A stretch of DNA of 64,000 nucleotides, from contig JAJEKV010000080.1 of the NCBI GenBank assembly GCA_021234155.1, positions 2,713,867 through 2,777,866 of the forward strand. The letters run 5' to 3'. Both the position numbers and the translations under genes were made by a program. Each line of letters opens with the position of its first letter. Positions within the stretch are counted from its first letter, which is position 1. The stretch is from Isoetes taiwanensis (lineage: Eukaryota; Streptophyta; Lycopodiopsida; Isoetales; Isoetaceae). The notes beneath the pieces are model-generated. The model ran no database searches. It was not told the DNA's origin and was given only the letters and a program-made list of their open reading frames with translations. Positions 24,506 to 35,867 of this stretch are shown in pieces.

Positions 24506-25932
24506 GCAAATATGCCAAAGATATGTAATGAGCATACCAAATAGAAAAAGATCCGCTACAAGTGCAAAACCCCTCAATAGACAAATTAGAACCGCCAGTG
24601 TGGAGTTGGGTCGCAGCACATAGCTGAGAAGAAGAAGAGGAGCCCACCACCACCCAAGCAACCTGGATAGGATAAGGACGAGAGAGGAAGGAGAGGAGCG
24701 AAAGAGGGTCACGGAGGCGCTCAAGGATAGTGAGGGGCCGTGCATGCTAACGGCGCAAGCGAAGCTAAAGAAATCATATGAGCACGGGCAAGTGGGTCTC
24801 GCTTTGGAGTGGCGGGGAGAAAGGGAACCAAGATCCCAAGAGTCCGGGTTCAAGCGCCGAGGGAAGCTTCGCTGACGACGAAACCAAAGAGCCGCCGAGC
24901 GAGCCGCGGAGAGAAAAGCGGTTGAAGAAGAAGAGCCGAAAACGCCGCTATGGATCGACGGGATCACCAATGACCTGAAAAAGGGAGGAACATTAGAGAA
25001 CAAAACAATGAAAAGAAAAAAAATACCGCCATGATGATGAATCAAGGAAGGGCCCAAAGATAGTTGACTGATTTGAATACAAATGCCGGACCGAAGTCCG
25101 TGAATAGGGCTACGAACCGAAGTCCAAAAATGTGGCTATTATCCCTTCCGAACCTGTGGCCAATATCTAGAGGGAGATAAGTCAACAAAGGAACCCTTCA
25201 TCATGGATCCCCAAAAGAATAAACAATAACGATAAATAAGAAGGAAGAATAACAAGTAACCGAAAAGAATAAAGCAAAGAGGAAAAACTTACGCCTAGGA
25301 ATGCAAAAAAAAATGCATAGACATAAAGATCGAACGAGAAACATGGAGATGTTGAGTAGAGTCGCACACCACGTAGCGAGCGCGAGAGGACGAGGACCGC
25401 CAGCAATCGTGAGTATGAACCTCAACATGTGGACCCTGCATATCGAACAAAAAAACGGAGGAAACGGGGAAGAATGATAAAAACTAGGGGCTAAAAGAAT
25501 ATGAAAAGTCAACCATGTCTAATAAAGCAACGCCTCGTAATATCATATATAGGGAGCAAAGCTATGCACTAAAAAAATCAGCCTAATGCGAAATGACAAA
25601 GTGGAGCTAACGAAAAACAAAGAAGCTCCCAAATCCATAAAATTGGTACAATCAACAATATCACCCGCATCCATGTTCAAGAATAGAAAATATAACTTCA
25701 TGAAGCAACAAATAAGTGCGCTAATAAAGTGAACAAAGGAACCAACAAACACTAAAGCTCCCCGATGATCATGCCAAAAAGAAGAAAAATCTTAAACACA
25801 ACCTCCAAATATTCAAAACCCAAAGATCGCACCAAACCAAATATAGAATATACATATAAGAAATTGAGCCACAAAGGAGAAAGAGGTGGAAAACATGTCA
25901 CAAAAAGACTTGAATGGAAATGTAAGAACGAC

Positions 25933-26067
<135 letters not shown>

Positions 26068-26404
26068 TCAGCCAAACCTCCAAGCTGCTGAGTTGGGTCA
26101 CGGGGTAACGAGCTTAATGGAGCGCAAATAATAAAATGAGGCGAACCGAGATAAACTATGAGCCCAGCCACCAATGAAAACCCGTGGGTCGAAGTCGGGC
26201 ACAAAGCACGAGAGAGGGTGAGACGGCGAGGAGCCAACCACTGCTGCCAGAAGAAGTGGAACATGTAGAAGGCACCCATGAGCGATTAAGGAGAACAAGA
26301 ACGCATAATGGTGAAGCGGCAAACCGCGAAAACTACAAGCACTCAAAAGGAGGTGAGCGATTAGAAATGAGAAAAAATCAACGATTCATGAAAAAAAAAG
26401 AGAG

Positions 26405-26582
26405 GACATCATCACCCGTGGGGTGGAGAAAAAGCATCACCCAAATGGGTGGAAGAAAAACATGATAAAATGTAAATTTGTGTGCAAATTTATAGCTAAA
26501 TATCAAATATGATGTATAGGGGGAGCACAATGCATAAGGATACCTGTGGGTGGAGAAAAAAGCATCACCCAACGGGTGGAAG
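26405..26582. repeat. Cluster of CACCC/GGGTG palindromes, part 2
   Basis: Four palindromes of the same form lie here: CACCCGTGGGGTG, CACCCAAATGGGTG, a degraded ACCTGTGGGTG, and CACCCAACGGGTG. The first pair and second pair each sit in a unit ending GAAACATGATAAA, which gives a roughly 140-bp duplication (26405-26540 and 26545-26660). Confidence 0.8.
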
Positions 26583-26799
26583 AGAAACATGATAAATGTA
26601 AATGTATGTCCAAATATAGCTAAATAGCAAATATGATGTATAATGGTAGCCCAATGCATAATGCTAGCGAGCTAAAAATGAAGCCCCCGAAAAAGACAAC
26701 AAAGGTATATGCGTTAAGGCCACGCAGAAATATGAGAAAGGAAGAATGTAAGCCAATGAACAAATCAATAAGAAAGTAACCCCAGCCAACTGTTGAAGA

Positions 26800-27000
26800 G
26801 TGCGTGCATCAAACAACAAGATAAACCACAAGTGCAAAAATAAAAAACCCAACTATGGGAAACCTAGAATGTAGAAGATAATACCGCCCGAATAACGTAG
26901 ACTCACCTGAGCCGAAAAGTGTAGTGCATCACACATAAGATACAAACACAAGTGCAAAAGATAAAACCCAAACCACCATGGGGAAATCCTAAACGCAGAA
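26800..27000. repeat. About 120-bp imperfect tandem duplication
   Basis: GTGCATCA-ACA-AAGATA followed by CACAAGTGCAAAA and an AAACCCAA block occurs near 26805 and near 26926. The units have diverged. Confidence 0.6.
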
Positions 27001-28091
27001 AAGAATGCCACATAACCACATGGGAACCGCAATATAAAAAATAGCATACAAAAGAGATACATGTCGGAGAAATAACACGCAATTGAGGGCCATAATCGCG
27101 AACCTACCATGGAAATGGAATGCATCAATGTAAAAAAAGACAAATGCAACCCTAAGATGGTGGCCACAAATCTATGGGCAATAAAAGATAATAAACCATG
27201 GACTCAAGAAGAGAATTATGAAAAACAAGACAACATCCCAAGTAAACCACCACAAGACTAAAATGAGGCAAAAAATGAGCCAGAACATAAACAAGAGAAA
27301 AACAGCACGAGGAGAGCATAGACCCATTTAAATAGTAGCATGGGTATCGGGGACTAAAGGCATGCATATAGACCATATAACAAGCGGAAGCAGTAAGCCC
27401 ACCACAAAGAAATGGATGAGCTAAGAAATGCACTGAAAAACTAAAACAAATTTCCGGCCGATGGAATGGATGGAGGAGGAAAGGATCCCGTGACGAAAAG
27501 TGCAAAGGAACCAAAAGGCAAGAAGGAGAAAACCGTGAAAAGTAGGTCCCATTACGCCTAACAATGTCCAGCAACTCTAGATGCATAAATGAGGCAATTA
27601 AACCGATGGCTTTGTGAAAACAAGAAGAGAACCCGCTATAGTACCGTAAGAACCATCAAAAATCAATAATCATAAAAGAATACTACAAAGGAACTTACCA
27701 TAGTAAATATTTGAACATGAAGCATTGACATGACCCCAAGCAAAAAATTCCCAACATCTTGGAACACAGGCATGTAGCAAGATTGAAAATAACGATATGG
27801 AGCAAGCATGGGGAGGATCCACCCAAATGATGAAAAATATAATGTAATGTGGCTCGTAATGCTTTCCAAGGGTATATGTAAAGGGGGCATAAGATAACCC
27901 GGTAAAGATAGGTCGAAAAGCCAAAGGAAGCTAAACGGAGGCTAAAGAAAGTCTGGTAGAGATAGAAGAAAAGGCATGTGGTAGGGAATCACAGAGCCAG
28001 AGAGGTGAAAACAATATACATTAAACAAGTGCGATCACCATAAACAATCGCGACCCCCATAGATACTGGAAAACACAGTTAGTCATGTCCT

Positions 28092-28330
28092 TTAACCATA
28101 TATATCAAAATAACAAGAACATAATAAAAGAGAACGTTTCAATAACCGTTATCTACAAACAAGGAACCCTATAAGGATTACATGCATGCGAGAAACAATA
28201 TAACATCATAAAGCTTAAAAGGAAAGGTTTTTAACCATTCATATCAAAATAACAAGAACATAATAAAAGAGAACGTTTCAATACCGCTATCTACAAACAA
28301 GGAACCCTATAAGGAGTAAATGCATGTGAG
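28092..28330. repeat. 139-bp tandem duplication
   Basis: TTAACCATATATATCAAAAT at 28092 recurs as a near match at 28231. Both copies share TAATAAAAGAGAACGTTTCA and CTACAAACAAGGAACCCTAT in the same order with few differences. Confidence 0.9.
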
Positions 28331-30440
28331 AAACATTATAATATCTCCGTAAATGTGGTGAATAAATCTCGGCAATCAAAAAGAATGAAACCATGAGAAT
28401 GCAAAAGATATAAAATAGAAAAACAACAAAGACAAAATTCCGAGGAAACAACACATAGGCCAATGAAAGAAACTAAAGTAAAAATGCGGGCCGTAACATA
28501 AACAAGAAAAAATCAACCTACCATGAGGTGTGGAGATAGCAAGGATGTCAAGGTGAAAATGTTAAGCAAAAACTAAATACTGATAACTTCTCAAAAGCAA
28601 TTTCACAAGGAAAAACGACTTTGAGGTAACTTTGATAAACATAAGGATGCTCTTTGTGGGCAAGAATACCATAAGAATGCCATAAAATAAACTCAAACAT
28701 AGCATGTAATTGGACAAGAATGCGGTAACTAACGTTATAGCATCAAATTATAAACATGAAATGAAATAGTGAAGAATGAAAGAAGAACGAAAGCCCACCG
28801 TAGGTTTAGAGAAAGAGAAGGCAAAAGGTGTAAACTTAAAAACTAATTGGATGGAGGGGACGAAGGATTTGCATGTGGCAAGGGATCACCTTCCTGCACC
28901 AATCGGATGGGCATCGAAAAAGCAGCCCAGATGGCCTGTGCTGGGCGGATCTGCGCGGCCCAGAAGCTCCTGCCGGGCAGGGATCTGCATGCCAGAATAC
29001 TTGGAATCGGTAGTCCCCAAGTGCTACATCCACCAAAAATTGCTGATACATGCACTGCGCTCCCTATTTCGGCTCTGCTGGATCCCTGTGTCGTGCAATC
29101 CAAACAAATCCCAGCTTCCAACAATTGACAGGACTCCCGCGATCTGTATCTTGGAATAAGCAATCCTCCCATTTCACATCCGAAGTAATAAAACTAAGTT
29201 GATGCGCCAAATAGCGAGATCACTGGTTGCTCCGTGACTCAGAAAATGAAGATGATGGCAAGTTGACAACTATCAGAAATAGACCCCGAGGAAGCAAAAA
29301 CGAATTCATAGGGATGAAACAAGGAAACCTGAGTTCCACACCAAGCTGGGTGTAAAAAAGTAGCACTAAATAAAGGCAGGATAAATGGGTGACAGAAAAG
29401 GCTGAGGATGAAAACCAGAAAAACGAGAAGAGCAGCAATCAATCCCAAATGGGTGAGAAATGATTCAAAAAAGAATCCCCAGCACAAAGCAGCATCCGGT
29501 CTAGATCTACGCCTAAATAAAATCCACAATCTATTTAATAGAGATGAATACCGACATGTAACAAAAAAGCACAACATGGGTCTGCAATCAAAATGGCTGG
29601 GAACCGCCTTGGGTATGCTGGATCTAGATAAGATAAGTACATAAAATAGGATGCAGAAAGAGGAAGGCAACTAAGACAGAGAGCAGGCTTCAATTAATCA
29701 ATACAGCCAAATCCAGCTCTGCATCGAAAATCCTTGTGCTGCAATACCAATCATATAATCTGCTATCTTGCATGGAACAAATAACTAATGTAGAACAAGG
29801 ACGAGGAAACAGTTAGCATGGCTTGTCAACCGAATCGATCACCAACCAACCAATATACCGCAGACGCACCAAAATTTGTGCTGCTCCATAGCTAACTGCA
29901 TGTATCAACAGCAAAAACAGAAAAACCCAGATCTTCCAAAAAACGATGGAAGCTAATCGCACTGGCAATGAAGTGGCCGGATATATATAGCCGAAATGGC
30001 CTCTACCAATAATCGAAGACCTCCATCTATGCATGAGCAGAGCCTCCAAGGAAAATGAACCACAAAAGGTCCCCACCAAACTAAAAAACTCAAAAAGCAC
30101 GGTATGAAAAGTTAGCTCGAGGATCATCACGAGCATTCAAGATAGCAGTTGTGCACATCAAATGGCATGCATCATCAGAAAGAAAACGAATCATAATTTA
30201 CAAATAAACTACATAAGGAGAGCATATAGAACCTGGATCCGAAGAAAAAGCATCTTTACGTGAGTAGCTCATTCAACATTTGACATGAATAAAGAATAAG
30301 AAAAAGTAATTGAATAGGAAGAAAAAGCAAGAGGGGATGAAGACAAGTACGATGGGTTGAAATTAGGCAGAAGGATTGTGGATAGGAAGGAAGGAAAGGG
30401 ACAACTGGGAGTATGAGGGAAATAGAAGAAGAATCGGTAT

Positions 30441-31637
30441 ATAGCAACTTTCCCTTAATGGCATCCTAATAAACTTCTGGACGATGCTATAGGAATAAAA
30501 GTTTTCCCTCAATATGGTATGGCAATACAATTGAATTCTTATTAGCCATTGAATTTTTTTGTATGATTCTCATGGTAGAGTATTTGTAGTACTAATGATT
30601 TTTTTCATTGCCTAGCACGTTAGTTTCAATGGCTAGGATCTCAAAATTCCTCTTTTCGATGGCTATCTAGCCAAATCTCAAATCTAAACACAATCAAATA
30701 GTTTTGAATATTCAAGTATGTCAAATGACAAAACCACAAACATCAAATTAGATATTCCTACAATATGTCATAATAGGTCAAATTGGGTACTTTGAGTAAC
30801 GAATTGCTCCTTAACACAGGCAATCTAAAAGTGGTTCAGCCATCCTTCAAGTAATCCAAGGCCATAAATACCCTGTGGCTGCATCCCTTTGATGAGTGGA
30901 ATGTTATTATTGTTGCTTCTCTCTCATCTTATCTTAATGTCATAACAAACCCGTCGACACTGACTACACCTCACCATCTTGGTTATGTTAGTTTATCATA
31001 CGTTATAATGTTATTTTGGTTTTGATTCTAAGAGGTAATGAATGTTTTGTGTGGCTATCAAGTTGTGCCACGTAAAAGTTTATGTGGCGTTGGACGAAGG
31101 ACATCGCTTAGCCCCTGTTGTTTTTGGACAATTTGTTCCCAGAATCGAAAGAAGCATCAATTCAGCCCAATATTTTATTTCTTGACCTAAGTAATTAGCC
31201 TCTGTTCCTTTTCTTTGATGCATGCCCTTGGAGCTACATATATCAACAAGAACAATATGTAAAAATTAGAATGACAATTTCAAGCACACAAAAGCATCGT
31301 GAAAAAATGGTTTCAAAATTCGCCTTGTACAAAAATAAATCATGATAGATTGCAAGCGCAAACAATTGTAGGATTCTTGCACCCACCAAGGAAGCCATAG
31401 CCATAGCTCAGGATACAAGCCATAAGATAGCTCTTTCTAGATGCCCTATATCTTGGTTATACTGGATATCATTGGAACCAAACATTTATTATGCCTAACA
31501 ATTCTTGTTAGCGGCTTTATTAGATTCAGTGGTGCACTCACAGTCTTGCCGCTCATGTGCCACCTCATTTGTAGAGTTGCATCGACTCTTAAAGGAGTGT
31601 AATGGCCCGCTCCACAAGCGTTACCTAGCAAATTAAG
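30441..31637. other. Gene-free stretch
   Basis: AT-rich sequence with no recognised gene or element. The A/G skew of the preceding tract ends here. Confidence 0.5.
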
Positions 31638-31880
31638 CATCTTGAAGATGAGCTTCTAATGCTTATCAATAAAAATGGCTACATCTAGATTTATATTTAT
31701 ATTTATGAGTGAATGCATAATAGAGATGCAATAATTCATCTCTCTCTAGTCTAAATGGCAACCTAGTTCTAGCATTTCATATTCATGAAGTCCAAATCAT
31801 TTATAATTGGATAGGACAAATTCCATAACATCGACAATGATGTGTATGTAAAAGTGGTCCAACCCATGTGTCATAGGCTT
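31638..31880 (+). repeat. Left flank duplicate around the small secreted gene
   Basis: Diverged blocks (GAGCTTCTAATGCTTATCAA; TCTCTCTAGT; ATGGCAACCTAGTT; GTAAAAGTGGTCCAAC) recur in the same order at 32428-32735, about 790 bp downstream. This suggests an old tandem duplication that included the 3' region of the small gene. Confidence 0.65.
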
Positions 31881-32024
31881 TAAGATAGTGCAAACTCGGG
31901 TCTTGCCATGTACACACAACTTTCCATCTTTTTTTAGTGCGACTGAAAAGTGCACATTCCTTTTAGGTGTTATGGCTGAGATTAAAAAAAAAAAGGAAAG
32001 AAAAAAGAAAAGAAAAAGGAGCCT

Positions 32025-32033
32025 TATAAATAA
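32025..32033 (+). promoter_or_regulatory. Possible TATA box of the small secreted protein gene
   Basis: TTATAAATA lies about 40 bp before the ATG at 32067, right after a 40-bp A/G-rich tract (31984-32021). The distance leaves room for only a very short 5' leader, so this is tentative. Confidence 0.4.
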
Positions 32034-32066
32034 GAAGTTTGCACATCCTTCAAGTAACTGGAAGTC

Positions 32067-32323
32067 ATGAAGCTCACTACCAAGAGAACCATAGACGCAT
32101 TTCCTTTGATGGCCGCAGCATTGTTATTGTTCATGTTCCTGGCATTTACAATGCCCACTCGAATCGATGGTCGTATTCACTTCAAGCATAAATCTGCTCC
32201 TCCTCCACCATCCCATCTTGATGGCATACCATCACCACCACCATTTTTTCGCCTTCTCCTCATTATCCCCTTGCACATTCTCCTCTTCCTATTGCTGCTA
32301 CTCCTACATCTTCACCATCCTGA
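32067..32323 (+). CDS. Small secreted proline-rich protein, frame broken at a T run
   Basis: ATG at 32067 opens a frame with basic residues, then a strong hydrophobic signal segment (about residues 13-31, with LLLFMFLAF), then a basic mature start and SAPPPPSH and PSPPPF. After a six-T run at 32243-32248 the first frame turns into an unlikely leucine-rich tail. The frame one base earlier instead continues in Pro/Ser/Thr-rich style with SPSPHYPLAHSPLP and stops at TGA 32321-32323. This suggests one missing T, as a mutation or a sequencing error. The intended product would be a cell-wall or signalling peptide of about 85 residues. I cannot place it in a named family. Confidence 0.5.
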
Positions 32324-32427
32324 ACTCATCATGCTTGTGCCAATCTATTATGCTATGAAAATGTGATTGGTTGTTTGTTGATTGATGAAGTTGTCTTCCT
32401 TTTTGTAATCTCTATTTTCAATCTTAA

Positions 32428-32735
32428 ACATGAGCTTCTAAGGCTTATCAACAAGTCTTTGGTGCATATCTATAGTTTATATGCATAGTTAGTTTTGATT
32501 GTATTGATGCAGTGCAACATGTTGACCTCATGTCTTATAGAATATTACAATTGTTAAGTGAATAAATATTATTGATGCAATATATTGGCTTGAAATAACA
32601 TTTCTCTCTAGTGTCGATGGCAACCTAGTTTACAAACATGTGTTGAAAATCAAATCATACCCCAGACAATATGTTGATGGTGATATTTATGTAAAAGAGG
32701 TTCAACACATTTCTATCGATCTCGATGTCTTATGT
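32428..32735 (+). repeat. Right flank duplicate around the small secreted gene
   Basis: This is the partner of 31638-31880. AATAAATATTATTG near 32560 could provide a polyadenylation signal for the small gene. Confidence 0.6.
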
Positions 32736-33151
32736 TCCTCCTACACAATATCCTGCAATTGGTGCTAAACCACATCTTAAAGCTAGGTAATTTTTTTTAC
32801 GATACCTTATTTTAAACTACTTCTTAAAACTTGCTTCTTATGGAAAGCTTTTTACCAAACACAAACTGTTTTGGCAAAATCATATATTGTTTTCGACATA
32901 AACACAACCCATTAGGCAAACCTTTTAAAGTGGTAGTGGTCACTAGATTTAGAGGAGGAAAGCACGAACCCTCTTACCAGTTTCACAACATACATCTTGG
33001 TACTCTTGTTCTCCAGATGGAGATATTGTATATATGACTTGTCATAGCATATGGACATGCTTCACAAAAATCTTGAACTTGCCAAGGCAATAAATTTATT
33101 CACATCTTCATAGTCATCTAGAGGCCGATTACTTAGATATTCTAGTTCCAA

Positions 33152-33193
<42 letters not shown>
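33152..33193. repeat. (TTCTGG)n hexanucleotide repeat
   Basis: About seven near-perfect TTCTGG units. In the + frame they read as Ser-Gly repeats and continue into an open basic stretch up to the stop near 33378. They may therefore be the linker of the decayed gene that follows. Confidence 0.9.
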
Positions 33194-33380
33194 AGAGGGC
33201 ACTCAAAAAGCTGAAAGAGGTCGTACAAGGGGATGTACAGTGGCTGAAAAACTTAAGGGTCGTCTCAAGAAATACTCAAATCGTCTTGTTCATGCATATG
33301 AAACAAAAAATGACATGCATATGAAACCAAAGGTCAACTCCCTCGTCACCTCAAAGCCTCTATTGCTCCATTTGCCATAA

Positions 33381-33904
33381 GTATATGATAGAACCTTCTC
33401 TAAATATAAAACAAGCTGGGAGGTGTTGTATATAATGGAGCATGTGAATGTCTTTTTTGGACACTCAATTGTCTTGATGGAGTATGGTGGTCCTAAAAAT
33501 CCTTGGGGGCTGTGGCATAAACTTGCTTCTTTTATGCCTAGTATGTCTACTTATGCTATGACATTGAATGCAGCATCTTGGAGCGAGCAGAGATATCGTG
33601 GAGAAACATGCCTCACACGGTGCACTTATATATATTGATGGGCAATATTGCAGCACTTATAAACAGCTCACAAGGCCACCTTGAATTAACAAATGCAGAA
33701 TTTGAAGAGACTACAGAGTATGATCCACGTTATATGAATGGGTATGATGAACCATATGTGAGGGTTTGTGCCATGCACAACCTCCATCCAAGAGAGGAAT
33801 TGTTTGTAGACTATCTGTTCAAATGGAGTACTCCTAGACGAATGGAACACCAGGAGCATGATGAACCTATTATTATATTGACTATAATCGCTACTCCTCT
33901 ATAA
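33381..33904 (+). pseudogene. Broken SET-domain-like protein gene
   Basis: Two overlapping frames together resemble a SET methyltransferase core. The first carries GHSIVLMEYGG and YAMTLNAASWS, comparable to the early SET strands. The second (from 33578) carries GNIAALINSSQG, where SET enzymes have a GN-x-A-x-x-I-N-H-S-C motif, and then VRVCAMHNLHPREELFVDYLF, matching the conserved E-E-L-x-x-D-Y end. The frame shifts near 33600-33640 and the catalytic NHSC motif is altered to NSSQ. The upstream Ser-Gly linker region may be its N-terminal part. It is probably a retrocopy or decayed gene. The SET assignment rests on motif memory, not on an alignment. Confidence 0.5.
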
Positions 33905-35110
33905 TCGCTAATCCTGACCATCCAAAAAAGGCATATTCCCAATGATATGCCCACTCCCTAAACCAGAACCGTCTAACCCAAGTCAAGATGGGGTCAAAAC
34001 CCCTTTTCCACGTCACCCTAAGGTGCATGAGAATGTATTCAATTGGAGTCAATCAACCCATATATACCAAACAACCAACCTCGTTTCTCGAAAGATACGC
34101 TTAAAGCAAAATATGGTTCCGCTATGAATCAATATTGTGCACAACCATGTCACTTGCAAAGAAATTTACGTATAGGCCCCCCATGCACCCAAAGCAAAGA
34201 TATCGCCTAATACAAAGATATCATGAATTGCTTCACAAAGATATCCACACAAAGATTTATCCGCTTTGACAAACACATCCACACAAAGATTTATCCGCCA
34301 ACATACCGGCAGCCTTTGAGCAAAACAATTGGGGATTTGAACCCCCTGCCAAGAGACGGCAGTACCAATGCCCTGCCATGAACATATTCTCAGAAGAACA
34401 AAATAAAAACTCCTACTGTAATAAAGTAGAACACACATATGAACTCGTCCAGAGAAATTCCAGGAAATCTACTCTGTTTGCAAATAAAAAGGGCAACTAG
34501 TAGAATCGGATGTAAGAAACCACTACTCACGCATCAATTGCCGGATCGCCTTAAGACCTGACACGCCTGCACCACAAAACTAGTAGAGGAAGAATCGAAC
34601 GAAATAGCCCAAGAAATGCGGCTTAAATCAATGCCGAGGGAAAACCCCGATCAATCTTTGTTCAACCGCCTCGCCTAATCGCTCAAGAGATGCCCCGGCC
34701 ACTACCGCTTTACTCGCTATGCTTACTCGCTTACTCGCTTATGGTTCCTCACCTCGCCATCGCCCAGCAGCTCCGGCGGCCTCCTCGACCTCTACCGAAC
34801 TCCTCTCTCTCTGAATCCATCCGCCTAATTTAGACGAAACAAAACCCTCTCCTCTTAAGGCATGGCCAACGACTGGAGTTCTAAAAACTGAAATTTCCCA
34901 ACAAAACCCTATAGACCATTGAATAAACAAAACCCATATGCTGACATCAGACTTATACCAAAATAGCATACAAATACAATTAAAAACCTTAGAAAACCTT
35001 ATGTAACCCCAGACCAAAACAACATTTTGGAAACTTAATCGTATGGTAGGAAACGTCGCAAATATATATAGTTATTATTGAGTATTGAGTTATTGAGTAT
35101 ACCAAGCGGC
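33905..35110. other. Gene-free stretch before the first LINE
   Basis: No gene is supported. The minus strand at 34740-34860 is GC-rich and open, with a GAG/GTGAGG donor-like site near 34746. It could be a relic first exon, but nothing downstream matches a known protein. The 34.2-34.3 kb part repeats a 15-20 bp CACAAAGATTTATCCGC unit. Confidence 0.4.
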
Positions 35111-35147
35111 TGTATTGAGGCGACAGTGTTAGCGGCTGCCGTTTCGT

Positions 35148-35867
35148 ATGACCAGGAGCAAGAAAGCTGGGTCTCCTGCCCGAGGAGAACCCAGCGATGC
35201 TGATGAGGTATTCCAGATGCTAAAGGAGATTAGGGCGGAAATGGCCCAACTAAGAACTTTGGTGATAGATCTGAGTACGCAGAACAAGGAATTGCAATCC
35301 CAAAACCTTGAACTCAAAACTCTGCTGTTGAGACCTCCTCCACAACCAGAACCGCATTCCAAATTGCAGGACACAATTGAAGATTTGCAGACTAAATTGG
35401 CTGACTTGGTGGCTGAAACCACCAAGGAGCAAATGACCTTACATCAAGACAGATTATCCTCTGAAAAACTGGAAAAAGAAGCCAGGGCAAGAAATATGAA
35501 GATATCAGGCCTAGAAGAAATTGAAGGCGAGGATACATCAGACATAATTGAGCAATTTTTCAAGGACACCATGCATTTGCATGAGCCTCAGTTTGTGCAC
35601 TGCAGACGAATTGGCAAAGGCCACAAAAGGCCAATTCTGGTAAAGTTTAGGACGGAAGAAGCCAAGAACAGAGTGCTGCAAAACCGTAGCACCCTAAAGG
35701 GACATGCTATTTGGCTGGATCAGGATTTAACTCCTGCACAGCAGGAAGTTAGGAAGCGGGAATGGAGTAAGGTAAAGGAAGCTAGGGCAAATGGAATAGT
35801 GGCATTCTTGGATAGCACAGAAGGTCATATCACCAAGCCTAAAAAGAATAGGGACTTCGGACCTTGA
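35148..35867 (+). CDS. LINE X ORF1 protein, coiled coil plus RRM-like domain
   Basis: An intact 239-residue frame starting at ATG 35148. A heptad-rich coiled coil occupies about residues 20-60 and 70-110. It is followed by an RRM-like core (ARARNMKISGLEE near 113-125, CRRIGKGHKRPILVKF near 150-165) and a basic C-terminal segment (REWSKVKEARANG). This order is that of the Transposase_22/L1 ORF1p type known from vertebrate L1, a trimeric RNA chaperone that coats LINE RNA. Most flowering-plant L1 ORF1 proteins have a different RRM plus CCHC-knuckle form. ORF1 ends with TGA at 35865-35867, overlapping the ORF2 start. Confidence 0.75.
   Translation: MTRSKKAGSPARGEPSDADEVFQMLKEIRAEMAQLRTLVIDLSTQNKELQSQNLELKTLLLRPPPQPEPHSKLQDTIEDLQTKLADLVAETTKEQMTLHQDRLSSEKLEKEARARNMKISGLEEIEGEDTSDIIEQFFKDTMHLHEPQFVHCRRIGKGHKRPILVKFRTEEAKNRVLQNRSTLKGHAIWLDQDLTPAQQEVRKREWSKVKEARANGIVAFLDSTEGHITKPKKNRDFGP

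Noticed and set aside
24485-25057. 190-codon minus-strand open frame in the A/G-skewed tract
   Set aside because: Low-T sequence gives few stops on that strand. The translation is Ser/Leu/Phe-rich without motifs and fits chance.
28836-29172. Overlapping open frames on both strands in the GC-rich island near 29 kb
   Set aside because: Several frames are open at once because of base composition. None resembles a known protein.
33152-33193. CRISPR-like or other spaced direct-repeat array
   Set aside because: The regular repeats here and elsewhere are plain microsatellites or tandem duplications without spacers, and the genome is a plant's.
34739-34870. GC-rich first exon with splice donor on the minus strand
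   Set aside because: No downstream exon or protein similarity could be found to support a gene.
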